In this document: one piece after another, positions 8,729 through 17,961 of the stretch
Numbering within the stretch: the first letter of the stretch is position 1
Layout of the letters: each line of letters opens with the position of its first letter
Source: Poriferisodalis sp963663635
Lineage (GTDB): Bacteria; Actinomycetota; Acidimicrobiia; Acidimicrobiales; Poriferisodalaceae
Length of the DNA stretch: 64,000 nucleotides
Assembly: GCA_963663635.2 (NCBI GenBank)
Contig: CAXXMY010000006.1
Location: forward strand, 186,001 to 250,000
Direction: 5' to 3'
The notes under the pieces: model-generated
What the model was told of the DNA's origin: nothing
Database searches by the model: none
What the model saw: the letters and a program-made list of their open reading frames with translations, nothing else
Program-made: the position numbers and the translations under genes

Positions 8729-9860
8729 GGCAAGCTCTACCGGTGGTTGCAAGTGAGTTGAGTGTAGATGTCGTGTGCTGATGTCCAGTGGTGGAGTCGG
8801 CGGGGCATGTGGTTGAGGTTGTCCTCGATGACCGAGAGCCGCAGTTGTGCGATGTCGAGGCTGGTGCCTTTGGGGAGCCATCGGCGCAGCAGTGCGTTGG
8901 TGTGCTCGTTGGTGGGTCGCTGCCACGGCGAGCGCGGCTCGCAGAAGAACACCTCGATGCCGAGCGCGGCTTCGATGTCGGCCCAGCGGGCCATCTCGCG
9001 GCCTTGGTCCCAGGTGAGGCTGCGCACGAGCGCTGCGGGCTGGCGGCCCAGCGCCGCGGTGGCCGCGGCGGCGGCCTGGGGCGCGCCGTAGCCGTCGGGC
9101 AGCGCTGCGGTGACCGTGTAGCGGCTGGTGCGCTCGGCGAGGGTGACCGCGGCGGTGAGGTTCGCTTTGCCGACGATGAGGTCGCGTTCGCAGTGGCCGG
9201 GCTCCATGCGGTCCTCGACGTCGTCGGGCCGGTCGGCTGTCGGCCGGTATTCCCCCAGCGGGCTGGGCTTTTGGGCCTGCGCGACGCTGCGCGGCCGACG
9301 GCGCCGGGCGCGCCGCGGCAGCTTCGCCCAGGTGCCCGCCGCCAGGCCGCTGCGCGCGTCGTTCGCGTAGCACGCCCGATAGATCGTCTCCGCGCACACG
9401 CTCATGCCCGCCTCGCGCAGGTCCGCCGCCGCAACACTCAGCGTGCGGGGACCACCTCAGCTTCAAGCGCTCATCGACCGCGGCGGCCAGCACCCGATCG
9501 GCCGCCAGCTTGGGCGTTCGCTCTCGTCGCGCCCTCGCGCATGGCGACGCGTGCGCCCAGCGGGCGTCATAGCCCGCCCGCCCGGCGCAGCGGGCCAGCT
9601 CGCGATGCACCGTGGACCGATCACGGCCCAGCCGCCGCGCTCAAAGACCGCCTGCGTGAACACGGCCCCGCACCGGACCGATCACGGCCCAGCCGCTGCG
9701 CGCGTCCGCGACGCTGCGGCCCGCCCCGAGCGACGACTCGATGAACACCCGCTCATCCAAACTCAGCCTCGCTGCCATACCGGACACCTCCATCGGTCGG
9801 CTGCATGTGTTCGCAACGGTCATCATGACCGTTCACTTGCAACCACCGATGGAGTTCGCC
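8729..9860 (-). mobile_element. IS30-family element, copy 1 (decayed)
   Basis: It is bounded by about 28-bp imperfect inverted repeats whose inner 15 bases (GGTGGTTGCAAGTGA) are identical. The left end begins GGCAAGCTCTACC at 8729 and the right end, read inward, begins GGCGAACTCCATC at 9860. The flanking bases do not match each other, which agrees with an adjacent deletion that took the methyltransferase 5' end. Confidence 0.85.
8737..9826 (-). pseudogene. IS30-family transposase, degenerate
   Basis: It is homologous over its length to the intact transposase at 28183-29157 but broken. The N-terminal part (to GAGRSVADA) runs into a short duplication of the segment containing gatcacggcccagccgc. 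The middle part continues in another frame. Indels around 9420-9445 shift to the frame carrying MSVCAETIYRACY, the catalytic DLIVGK, WDQGREMARW and FFCEPRSPWQRP motifs, and the normal C-terminus. Confidence 0.85.
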
Positions 9861-9978
9861 CACCGTCTTGAGGTCGACAGCGGCGTGTTGGCTGACCCGC
9901 TCGACTGTAACGGTGCAGGTCCTATACCCACTTGCAATCTGAACTCGCAAGAATCCCGCGCTCCGCGGCCATCTTGGA
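9861..9978. other. Short gene-free segment between IS30 and the DUF418 gene
   Basis: No recognisable gene, hairpin or promoter is seen in these 118 bases. They could be debris of the locus that was interrupted by the IS30. Confidence 0.4.
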
Positions 9979-11130
9979 CTAGCGAACGCGCAACGGCTGC
10001 CAGTGACGGTAGGTGGCGCATCGCCAGAGCCACTCGACGGGCCCGAATCGGAATCGTGCCAGCCACGTTGGGGACCACCACAGCTGGAGCATCCACACGA
10101 CCGCCACGAACAGGGCAATGCCGTTGCGGGTGAGCGAGACGTCACCGAGCAGCCATCGCAGAACCAACATGCCCAGGGCGGTTTGCGTCAGGTAATTCGT
10201 GAGTGCCATCTGGCCTGCGGCTCGGATGCGCCGACGCGTCGGCGAGTTGCTTCCGCGATTCCACAGCACGATCAAACTCAAGTAACCCAGACAGATGGGC
10301 ACGGTGGCAACGGTGTTCGGGATGGTTCCTGCGATGGCCCAGTCGATGTCGAAGTCGGTTCCCGCCACCAGCGCGAGCCCTGCACCCGACAGCGGCAGCC
10401 CGATGCCCAGGCCCCATGCCGCCATGCGGCGGTAGAACGATGGCGTCCGGTGGCCGCTCATGACGCCGGTGCAGTACAGCGCCACGCCGATGAGCATGGC
10501 ACCCAAGGCTCGCCCGAAATAGTCCGCGAGAAACCATGTCTCTACGACGTCGTAGTAGTCGCCGTAGTGCCAGAAGTCGATGAGGACGCTGGAATAGCTG
10601 CGCAGCGACGACTGCACGCCCCAGGAGATGACCGCCACTGCTGCGTAGCACGCGCCGCCCAACGCGAAGAGCACCTTGGGCGGCAGTCGCCGCAGCGCGA
10701 GCACGACGGGAGCGCACAGGGCGTACATCGTGAGCACGTCGCCGTCCCACACGAGCAGATGCACCATGCCGATGACGAACAGCAGTGCGTTGCGCCACAG
10801 GCTCAGCAGCACGCTGCGGCGACCCTTCGCAGCGGCGCGCTCAGAGAACAGCACGATGCCTGCGCCGAACAACATGGAGAACAGGCCCATGAACTTCTGA
10901 TCGGCGAAGATCTCTCCAGCACCGCCGACGAGCCAGTCCAGCAGCGTCTGCGATCCGGCTGCGTCGAGATTGGTGTACGCCGCTGCGGGCAGGCCGAACG
11001 AAACGGCGTTCATGGTCAAGATGCCGAGCACCGCCACGCCGCGTACCGCATCAAGGGTGCTGTTTCGCTCTGTCCCGACCGGGGCGAAGGTCCCCGAATC
11101 TGCGTTCAGGCCCTGCGTCTCGTCGTTCAT
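9979..11130 (-). CDS. DUF418 family membrane protein
   Basis: This 383-residue polytopic protein has about ten hydrophobic segments. It contains the DUF418/YeiB hallmarks: LDAVRGVAVLGILTMN near the N-terminus, a KFMGLFSMLFGAG block, and the C-terminal GQMALTNYLTQTALG and RFRFGPVEWLWRCATY motifs. The family is related to acyltransferase-3-type membrane proteins; its function is not established. An AAGAG-like site precedes ATG 11130. Confidence 0.85.
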   Translation of the reverse strand: MNDETQGLNADSGTFAPVGTERNSTLDAVRGVAVLGILTMNAVSFGLPAAAYTNLDAAGSQTLLDWLVGGAGEIFADQKFMGLFSMLFGAGIVLFSERAAAKGRRSVLLSLWRNALLFVIGMVHLLVWDGDVLTMYALCAPVVLALRRLPPKVLFALGGACYAAVAVISWGVQSSLRSYSSVLIDFWHYGDYYDVVETWFLADYFGRALGAMLIGVALYCTGVMSGHRTPSFYRRMAAWGLGIGLPLSGAGLALVAGTDFDIDWAIAGTIPNTVATVPICLGYLSLIVLWNRGSNSPTRRRIRAAGQMALTNYLTQTALGMLVLRWLLGDVSLTRNGIALFVAVVWMLQLWWSPTWLARFRFGPVEWLWRCATYRHWQPLRVR

Positions 11131-11218
11131 CGCTGGCTCTTGATCGGCATGTGCCGCGAGAGCATCCGATGGAATTGGAGTCGGGCGAACATTCGTGCCA
11201 CGCAGGCCCGCTGTGGGT

Positions 11219-12310
11219 TCAGTCGAAGGTGATGACGGTGCGCGCGGCGGTGCCGGCTTTCATCCAGCCGTAGCCCTCGTTGATCTGCTCGATGTCGATA
11301 CGGGCTGAGATCATCTCGTCGAGCATGAGGCGGCCATCAAGGTAGAGCTCGACCATCATCGGGATGTCGGTGCGGAACTGGTTCGAGCCCATCATCGAAC
11401 CCTGCAGCTTCTTCTCCGACAAGAAGTCGATGCCGCGCAGCTCCACCTTCGTCTTCGACGGCACCATGCCGATGACTGTCGCTGTGCCGCCGATGTCGAG
11501 CATGCCGAACGCCTGCTCCACGGTCGCAGACAGGCCGATGGCCTCGAAGCTGTACTCGACTCCGCCGCCCGTCATGTCCTTCACTGCCGTCACGACGTCG
11601 TCGACTTCTGACGCGTTGACGGTGTCGGTGGCGCCCATCTGGCGTGCGGTCTCGAGCTTCTCATCGGTCATGTCGACGGCGATGATCCGGCCAGCGCCCG
11701 CAACCCGGGCGCCTTGCACCGCCGACAGCCCGATGCCGCCGCAGCCGATCACGCACACCACGCTGCCGACGCCGACGCCTGCTGTGTTGACGGCCGCACC
11801 GAAGCCGGTGGTCACACCGCAGCCGATGAGGCAGGCGCGATCGAGCGGCATGTCGGGCCGCACCTTCACGACGGCGTTCTGGTGCACCAGCATCTGCTCG
11901 GCGAAGCCGCCCAAGCGGGCCATCTGCCCGACCTCGGTGCCGTCGCCTCGTGTGAGTCGAGCCTCCGCACCCTTGGCACGGGACGTGGCCCTGAAGTTCG
12001 TGCAGCGATGCGGGTTGCCCGACAGGCACCTGTGGCACTGACCGCAGAAGATCGACAGGCAGGCGATGACGTGGTCACCCGGCTTGACGTAGCTGACGTC
12101 GTCGCCGACGGCTTCGACCACGCCGGCGGATTCGTGTCCCATCACCATGGGGAGCGGGGTGCGGAACAGGCCCTCCATGAAGTGCAGGTCGCTGTGGCAC
12201 AGCCCTGCGCCCTTCGTCTGGATGAGGACCTCGTGCGGCCCGGGGTTGTCGATCCGCAGATCCTCGATAACCAGGTCTCCGGGCTGCTCGCAGAGAACTG
12301 CTGCTTTCAT
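11219..12310 (-). CDS. Zinc-dependent alcohol dehydrogenase (MDR superfamily)
   Basis: This 363-residue class III-like dehydrogenase has the catalytic zinc ligands in GLCHSDLHF and GHESAGVVE, and a structural zinc lobe (CLSIFCGQCHRCLSGNPHRC). The Rossmann motif is GCGGIGLSAVQGA. It would oxidise alcohols to aldehydes with NAD(P) or a mycofactocin-type carrier; the substrate is unknown. ATG 12310 has a GAGGGG site just upstream, so the frame open to 12358 is not used. It is divergent from hen1. Confidence 0.85.
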   Translation of the reverse strand: MKAAVLCEQPGDLVIEDLRIDNPGPHEVLIQTKGAGLCHSDLHFMEGLFRTPLPMVMGHESAGVVEAVGDDVSYVKPGDHVIACLSIFCGQCHRCLSGNPHRCTNFRATSRAKGAEARLTRGDGTEVGQMARLGGFAEQMLVHQNAVVKVRPDMPLDRACLIGCGVTTGFGAAVNTAGVGVGSVVCVIGCGGIGLSAVQGARVAGAGRIIAVDMTDEKLETARQMGATDTVNASEVDDVVTAVKDMTGGGVEYSFEAIGLSATVEQAFGMLDIGGTATVIGMVPSKTKVELRGIDFLSEKKLQGSMMGSNQFRTDIPMMVELYLDGRLMLDEMISARIDIEQINEGYGWMKAGTAARTVITFD

Positions 12311-12447
12311 GTCACGCCCCTCGCGTCGTTGGGCCAAATTGTTTGGCTCAGCTGACACTATGCGCGCGTCGCCATTGCTGTGCCGTACGAAGCTGCTCGC
12401 GAAATTCTCACGATTCGAACTGTGTCGTCCGATTGAATGGACAGTTC

Positions 12448-13836
12448 ATGCTGGTTTCGCTCACTTCGACGACGCCTGATGCGACCGATCTGGGCTACTT
12501 GCTTCACAAGCACCCGGATCGAGTCCGGTCAGTCGATGTTGGGTTCGGGCGCGCCCATGTGTTCTATCCAGAGGCAACGGCGCAGCGCTGCACGGCGACG
12601 TTGTTCGTGGAGGTCGACCCTGTTGCTCTAACGAGGGGACAGCACGGACGCCAGTCCCGCGGACTAGAGCCGTACGTCAATGATCGACCGTATGCGGCGT
12701 CGTCGTTGCTGAGCGTTGCCCTCGGTCGTCTCTATCGCACGGCGTTGAGCGGAACCTGTGATGCACGACCTGAGCTGGTCGAACGGCCACTCGACCTCGA
12801 GGTCGATCTGCCGGTTCTGCCGGTGCGCGGTGGGGAGCCGATACTGCGACGTCTGTTTGAGCCCTTGGGCTACGAGGTGGCATTCGAACCCATCGCGTCG
12901 GATGAGAAGTTCCCGGCCTGGGGCGACAGTCGTTACTGCTCGGTCCGGTTGAGAGGCCAGCATCCGGTGCGGCGAACCCTTGAGCATCTCTTCGTGATGC
13001 TGCCAGTGCTCGATGACCGCAAGCACTACTGGATCGGCCCCGACGAGATTGACAAACTGCTGCGGCGCGGCGGCGATTGGCTTGGCTCACATCCTGAGGC
13101 TGCCTTGATCTCGCGCCGGTACCTGCGCTTCGGTGGGCTCGCTCGCGAAGCGTTGGCGCTGCTAGCGGAGGCCGGTGAGGACCCAGATGTGGCCGACCAG
13201 CAGCAGGAATCGGCCGAATTGGCGGCGGAGCGCATCATCAGTTTGGGCGAGCAGCGGATTGATTCGGTGCTGGACGCTGTTCGCGCCGTCGGTGGAGGCC
13301 GGATCGTGGACCTCGGTTGCGGCGAGGGTCGACTGCTGCAGCGACTTGTCACCGAGCCAGCAGTCACTGAAGTACTCGGCGTCGACGTCTCTGTCGGTGC
13401 GCTTGAGCGGGCCGAGCGACGTCTCCGCCTTGACGAGATGTCCGAGCGTCGCCGGGAGAGGATTTCGCTCATACAGGGAGCGTTGACCTACATCGACGAA
13501 CGGCTGCGAGGCTTTGACGTCGCCACCGTGGTGGAGGTGATCGAGCACATCGACAGCGAGCGCCTCGGAGTATTCGCCGAAGTGGTCTTCGGTGACGCCG
13601 CCCCGGCGGCGGTGGTGCTGACGACGCCGAATCGGGAGTACAACGCGAACTTCGAGCGCCTCGGCCCAAGCGGTTTCCGGCACGGCGATCATCGCTTCGA
13701 ATGGACTCGCGACGAGTTTGCGGAGTGGGCCCGCAGCATCTCCGAGCGCTTCGGTTACGGCTTCGAGATCAGTGCCATCGGCCCAGCCGATCCCGTTTTC
13801 GGGCCACCGACGCAGATGGCGGTGTTCCGCCGATGA
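12448..13836 (+). CDS. hen1: Bacterial Hen1: 3'-terminal RNA ribose 2'-O-methyltransferase
   Basis: This 462-residue protein methylates the 2'-OH at the break of a ribotoxin-cleaved RNA before sealing by Pnkp, which protects the repaired RNA from being cut again. The N-terminal 230 residues match the bacterial Hen1 N-domain that contacts Pnkp. The C-terminal methyltransferase has the AdoMet motif VDLGCGEGRL and the metal-binding EVIEHID characteristic of Hen1. ATG 12448 (MLVSLTSTTPD) is the likely start; the longer upstream frame is not Hen1-like. pnkp begins 10 bases after the stop, so the two form one transcription unit. Confidence 0.92.
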   Translation: MLVSLTSTTPDATDLGYLLHKHPDRVRSVDVGFGRAHVFYPEATAQRCTATLFVEVDPVALTRGQHGRQSRGLEPYVNDRPYAASSLLSVALGRLYRTALSGTCDARPELVERPLDLEVDLPVLPVRGGEPILRRLFEPLGYEVAFEPIASDEKFPAWGDSRYCSVRLRGQHPVRRTLEHLFVMLPVLDDRKHYWIGPDEIDKLLRRGGDWLGSHPEAALISRRYLRFGGLAREALALLAEAGEDPDVADQQQESAELAAERIISLGEQRIDSVLDAVRAVGGGRIVDLGCGEGRLLQRLVTEPAVTEVLGVDVSVGALERAERRLRLDEMSERRRERISLIQGALTYIDERLRGFDVATVVEVIEHIDSERLGVFAEVVFGDAAPAAVVLTTPNREYNANFERLGPSGFRHGDHRFEWTRDEFAEWARSISERFGYGFEISAIGPADPVFGPPTQMAVFRR

Positions 13837-13846
13837 GCTTGCACTC

Positions 13847-16384
13847 ATGAGGCCTGCGCTCACCAGCATCGAGCTGCCCGAACTCGGACTCGTCGTGCTC
13901 TGCGGCGCTTCAGGCTCGGGCAAGTCGACCTTTGCACGCCAGCATTTCGCTGACACCGAGATCGTGTCGAGCGACCGTTGCCGCGCCCTCGTCGGCGATG
14001 ACGAAACCGACCAGACGGTCACGGCGGCCGCCTTCGATCTCCTCCACACGATCATTGACAAACGGCTCCAACTTGGCCGCCTCACCGTCGTCGATGCCAC
14101 GAACGTCAAACCAGAGGACCGACGGTCCCTGCTCGAAGTCGCTCGTCGATGGGACGTCTTGGCGACGGCCATCGTGTTTGATCTCCCGCTCGCCCTCTGT
14201 CTGGAACGCAACAGCTCACGGCCAGACCGGCGGACACCGGAGCACGCCATCAAGCGCCAGCACGCCTCGCTTCGCCGGACGGCCAAACGGCTGCGCAAGG
14301 AACGTTTCGCCAAGGTCTACACCCTCGGTTCGGCGCACGAGCTCGACGCCGTCGATGTGGTGCGCACCAAGCTCTGGAATGATCGTCGGCAAGACGCCGG
14401 CCCATTCGACATCATCGGCGACGTCCACGGCTGCCATGTCGAGCTGCTGGCGTTGCTCGACCAGCTTGGATACGACACCTCGGTAGACCCGATCGCTCAC
14501 CCCAACGGCCGGCGGGTCATCTTTGTGGGCGATCTCGTCGATCGGGGCCCCGGCGTGGCAGAGGTGCTCGATGTCGCGATGTCCATGGTCGATGCCGGCA
14601 ACGCGCTGTGCATTCTCGGGAACCACGAGGACAAGCTGAGGCGCGCTCTCGCCGGGCGCGACGTCAAGGTGACTCACGGGCTTGCCGAATCACTCGAACA
14701 GCTTGAGCGGCGTAGCCCTGCGTTCATCGAGCGAGCCACCGCATTCATCGACGGCCTCCTCAGTCACTACGTACTCGATGGGGGTCGCCTCGTCGTCGCC
14801 CACGCGGGCCTGCCCGAGCGGTACCAGGGGCGCTCGTCGGGCCGCGTTCGAAGCATTGCGTTGTATGGGGACACCGACGGTGAGACCGATGAGTACGGCC
14901 TGCCGGTGCGGTACCAGTGGGCGCAGGACTACCGCGGCAAGGCCGCTGTGGTGTACGGACACACACCGGTGCCGGTGCCCGATTGGGTCAACAACACCAT
15001 CTGCGTGGACACGGGTGCGGTATTCGGCGGCGAGCTGACGGCATTGCGCTGGCCCGAACGCCAGCTCGTCTCGGTGCGGGCAGATCGCGAGTACTACGAG
15101 CCGATCAGGCCCATCGAGGCTGAAGGCGATCAGCGGTCGCCGGTCCGCCTGCACATCAGCGATGTACTCGGCAAGCACTACATCGACACGACGTTGGCGG
15201 GTCGCGTCTCCATCGATGCCGACCGATCCAGCGCAGCCGTCGAGGTCATGAGTCGCTTCGCAGCCGATCCCCGGTGGCTCGTGCACCTCCCGCCGACGAT
15301 GGCACCTTCCGCCACCAGCAAACGCCCCGACTATCTGGAGCACCCCGACGAGGCCTTCTCGTACTTCCGCGACGCCGGTGTCGACGAAGTCGTCTGCGAA
15401 GAAAAGCACATGGGCTCCCGGGCTGTGCTGGTCCTTGCCCGTGACGCCGACGCAGCCTTGGCGCGATTCGGAATCGCCAATGACGATGCGGGTGTCATCG
15501 TGACTCGCACGGGCAGGCCGTTCTTTCGCGAGCCCGGGCTGGCTGGGACATTGCTCGACCGCGTTCGCGCCGCTATCGGTGCCTCGGGACTCTGGGAACG
15601 CCTCAGCACCGATTGGCTCATCGTCGACGCGGAGCTGCTTCCTTGGTCCGCTAAATCAGCTGAGTTGCTCCAGGACCTGTACGCCGCAACCGGTTCGGCG
15701 GGAACCGTTGCGCTCGACGCTGCACAACGACAGATCGCAGACGCGATGGGACGTGGGATCGATCTGGAATCTCTCGCGACACGTACGATCAAGCGTGCTG
15801 AGCACCTCTCGGCGTTCGTCGATGCGTACCGGCGCTACTGCTGGGACACCGACGGCATCGACGGAATGGAAATCGCCCCCTTCCAACTCCTCGCTGCAGA
15901 AGGAGAGGTGCTCGCCCGCAGGCCCCATAGTTGGCATCTCAAACAGATCGACGCACTCATCGAGCACGACCCTGCGGTGCTCCGCCGAACAGACCGCCGG
16001 TTCGTTCACCTGAGCGACGACGGGTCCGCCAGCGAGGCGACCGACTGGTGGCTTTCGTTGACCGAGGACGGGGGCGAGGGCATGGTGGTCAAGCCGGCCG
16101 CGTCGATCGTGCGCTCCGAGGGCGGCCTTGTCCTTCCCGGCGTCAAGTGTCGGGGCCGCGAGTACCTCCGAATCATCTACGGGCCCGAATACCTTGATCC
16201 GACGCATCTCGAGCGGTTGCGTCAGCGATCGCTCGGTCGCAAGTCCGCCCTTGCGCGACGAGAATTCGCGCTCGGCGTTGAGGCTCTTGACCGGTTCGTC
16301 GCAGGCGACCACCTGCCCCGTGTACACGAGTGCGTGTTCGGCGTGCTGGCACTGGAGAGCGAGCCCGTCGATCCACGGCTTTAG
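13847..16384 (+). CDS. pnkp: Polynucleotide kinase-phosphatase-ligase Pnkp
   Basis: This 845-residue end-healing and sealing enzyme is full length for the family. It has three modules: a 5'-kinase with P-loop GASGSGKST (about residues 23-31); a calcineurin-like 2',3'-phosphatase (GDVHGCHVE, GDLVDRGPG, GNHED at about 190-270); and a C-terminal adenylyltransferase whose nucleophilic lysine is in EEKHMGSR (about residue 520). A KPAAS and KCRGREYLRIIYGPEY tail follows. In characterised systems Pnkp heals and activates RNA ends but needs Hen1 to complete ligation, consistent with the adjacent hen1. ATG 13847 is chosen because the upstream frame overlaps hen1. Confidence 0.93.
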   Translation: MRPALTSIELPELGLVVLCGASGSGKSTFARQHFADTEIVSSDRCRALVGDDETDQTVTAAAFDLLHTIIDKRLQLGRLTVVDATNVKPEDRRSLLEVARRWDVLATAIVFDLPLALCLERNSSRPDRRTPEHAIKRQHASLRRTAKRLRKERFAKVYTLGSAHELDAVDVVRTKLWNDRRQDAGPFDIIGDVHGCHVELLALLDQLGYDTSVDPIAHPNGRRVIFVGDLVDRGPGVAEVLDVAMSMVDAGNALCILGNHEDKLRRALAGRDVKVTHGLAESLEQLERRSPAFIERATAFIDGLLSHYVLDGGRLVVAHAGLPERYQGRSSGRVRSIALYGDTDGETDEYGLPVRYQWAQDYRGKAAVVYGHTPVPVPDWVNNTICVDTGAVFGGELTALRWPERQLVSVRADREYYEPIRPIEAEGDQRSPVRLHISDVLGKHYIDTTLAGRVSIDADRSSAAVEVMSRFAADPRWLVHLPPTMAPSATSKRPDYLEHPDEAFSYFRDAGVDEVVCEEKHMGSRAVLVLARDADAALARFGIANDDAGVIVTRTGRPFFREPGLAGTLLDRVRAAIGASGLWERLSTDWLIVDAELLPWSAKSAELLQDLYAATGSAGTVALDAAQRQIADAMGRGIDLESLATRTIKRAEHLSAFVDAYRRYCWDTDGIDGMEIAPFQLLAAEGEVLARRPHSWHLKQIDALIEHDPAVLRRTDRRFVHLSDDGSASEATDWWLSLTEDGGEGMVVKPAASIVRSEGGLVLPGVKCRGREYLRIIYGPEYLDPTHLERLRQRSLGRKSALARREFALGVEALDRFVAGDHLPRVHECVFGVLALESEPVDPRL

Positions 16385-16542
16385 AGCGCTGCGCCCGACA
16401 GGCGGAGCAAGCGTCGAGGCGGCTGTGCTGGCCGTTGTCGAGCACGAGTTCCGATGATGCGGTGGCGGGTCTGCGGTAGCGTCATTCGCAGCGGGGCCGG
16501 CGCGATTGCGACGGCGGCTGGCTGCGCCTCCGAGGGGGAGTC

Positions 16543-17139
16543 ATGGCGAACAAGCACGGATACTTGCCGAAGGTGACCGAGCTGGATGACAAGCAGCAAC
16601 GACGCTTGGACACCTGGTACGCGAAGGCCTACACCGACGACAACCTGTTTCGGACCCTTGCCGCGGACGAGATGACAATCGACCTGTTTCTCGGCTGGGT
16701 CGGGGCCGTGTATGGCGGCAACCCCGACGAGGATCCTGGTGCGCTGGACCGGCACATGATTGAGCTGTGCCGCATCCGGATGGCCAACCGCAACGAGTGC
16801 TTCCATTGAAGCCTCGTTCGCAGCGCATCGTTGGTGCGCACTGGACTCACGGACGAAGTCGTCGCACAGCTGACCGACTACGAGGCCTCGGACCTGCCCG
16901 AGTCGTGGAAGGCCGCACTGGCGCTGTGCGACCGGGTGTCGGGCTTCGATCATTCGGGGATGATCGCGCCCGAGCTGTACGAACGGCTGACTGATCACTT
17001 CAGCGAGCAGCAGATTCTGCGCCTGGGCGCGCTGCTTGCTTCTGCGAGCGGCTGGCACAGGATGATCGAGGCATTCGGCATCCGTCCCGACCACTACAGC
17101 GAGGGCCAATCCAGCCCTTGGGCCGCCGCAGCCGGCTGA
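16543..17139 (+). CDS. Probable selenoprotein: carboxymuconolactone decarboxylase/AhpD-like with CxxU
   Basis: This 198-codon frame contains one in-frame TGA at 16807-16809. Both halves fit one AhpD/CMD-fold protein: the N-terminal part ends ELCRIRMANRNECFH and the part after the TGA continues SLVRSASLVRTG, then a helical C-terminus. The context ECFH-TGA puts the UGA exactly at the second position of the CxxC peroxidase/disulfide motif of AhpD-like proteins, giving CxxU. A short hairpin starts 13 bases after the UGA. A strong GAGGGGGAG site precedes ATG 16543. The likely role is thiol peroxidase or redox. The alternative is a nonsense-mutated pseudogene. No selA, selB, selD or tRNA-Sec is in the window. 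Confidence 0.75.
16810..16845 (+). promoter_or_regulatory. Candidate bacterial SECIS hairpin
   Basis: GCGCA (16823-16827) pairs with TGCGC (16835-16839) around the seven-base loop TCGTTGG. A CA/TG extension (16821-16822 with 16842-16843) closes below a two-base bulge. The apical stem-loop begins 13 bases after the UGA and its loop holds G and U, as expected of bacterial SECIS elements. It lies within the coding sequence of the AhpD-like gene. Confidence 0.5.
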
Positions 17140-17260
17140 CCGGCAGATCACAGCACAGCTCCCGCGCAGACGCGACGTTGCTCAGCCGCACTGCCGCAGG
17201 GCCTGCGCGGGCCCGACGTTCAGCACAACCGGGTCGTCGGCCGCCTAGCTTTTGGAATCT

Positions 17261-17956
17261 GTGACGAACGGAGCCTCGACCAGTGACGCGGCGCCGCAGG
17301 ACCCGCACCTGGGCGAAATCACTGACTTCTTGGATCTGCGCCCCACCGATGACGAATTGCGCTGGCTGATGCCGGTGACGTTCGATGTGGCCGGTGCGAC
17401 CGGAACCTTGCATGGCGGTTGCGGCTTGGCGGCTGCGGTCGCAGCACTCGAGACGGTGACGAGCCGTCCCATGGCAGCGGCGTCTGCTCAATATTTGGCT
17501 CGCCTGTCCGAGGGAAGCTGCGCGGCAATCACTCTGGACATTGGGGCAAGCGGCAACCGCATGACGCAAGCCTCGGCGGAGATCACTGACCACGCTGATG
17601 TTCGCCTGGCAGGACAGCAGCCGGGGGACCGCCACGTCCGGTACTGGTCACGGCTCTCGGGCACGCTGGCATCGACCGGGCCGGGGCTGACTGCTCTGGC
17701 TGACCTGCTGCCGAGCGGCATGCGAGTGAGCCTCGACGCAGGCTTTCGGGGTTCGAGCCTCGACAACACCGTGCGCATTGCCGGAGAGGCTGACAGCGAG
17801 TGGGTCTTGCTGGATATCGAGTCCGACGCTGTGCACAACGCGGTGGGTCAGGGCATCGTTCGCATCTTCGCCGAGTCGGGCGAACTGCTCGCGACGGGAA
17901 ACCAGTCGTTCGCGATCACCCGCATCACCGGGCCGCTGGGCTCGCTCGCGGAGTAG
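17261..17956 (+). CDS. Acyl-CoA thioesterase-like (double hotdog) protein
   Basis: This protein of about 231 residues has a TesB/thioesterase-like layout: FDVAGATGTLHGGCGLAAAVAALE in the first hotdog, and a C-terminal stretch QGIVRIFAESGELLATGNQS typical of the second. It presumably hydrolyses acyl-CoA esters; the substrate is unknown. GTG 17261 follows a TAGCTT box by nine bases; TTG 17252 is an alternative. menA starts five bases after the stop, so the two are probably co-transcribed. Confidence 0.65.
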   Translation: MTNGASTSDAAPQDPHLGEITDFLDLRPTDDELRWLMPVTFDVAGATGTLHGGCGLAAAVAALETVTSRPMAAASAQYLARLSEGSCAAITLDIGASGNRMTQASAEITDHADVRLAGQQPGDRHVRYWSRLSGTLASTGPGLTALADLLPSGMRVSLDAGFRGSSLDNTVRIAGEADSEWVLLDIESDAVHNAVGQGIVRIFAESGELLATGNQSFAITRITGPLGSLAE

Positions 17957-17961
17957 ACGGC

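Noticed and set aside
9753..10145. 130-codon minus-strand frame across the IS30 right end
   Set aside because: It runs from the IS30 end through unrelated sequence and overlaps the DUF418 gene antisense; no motif.
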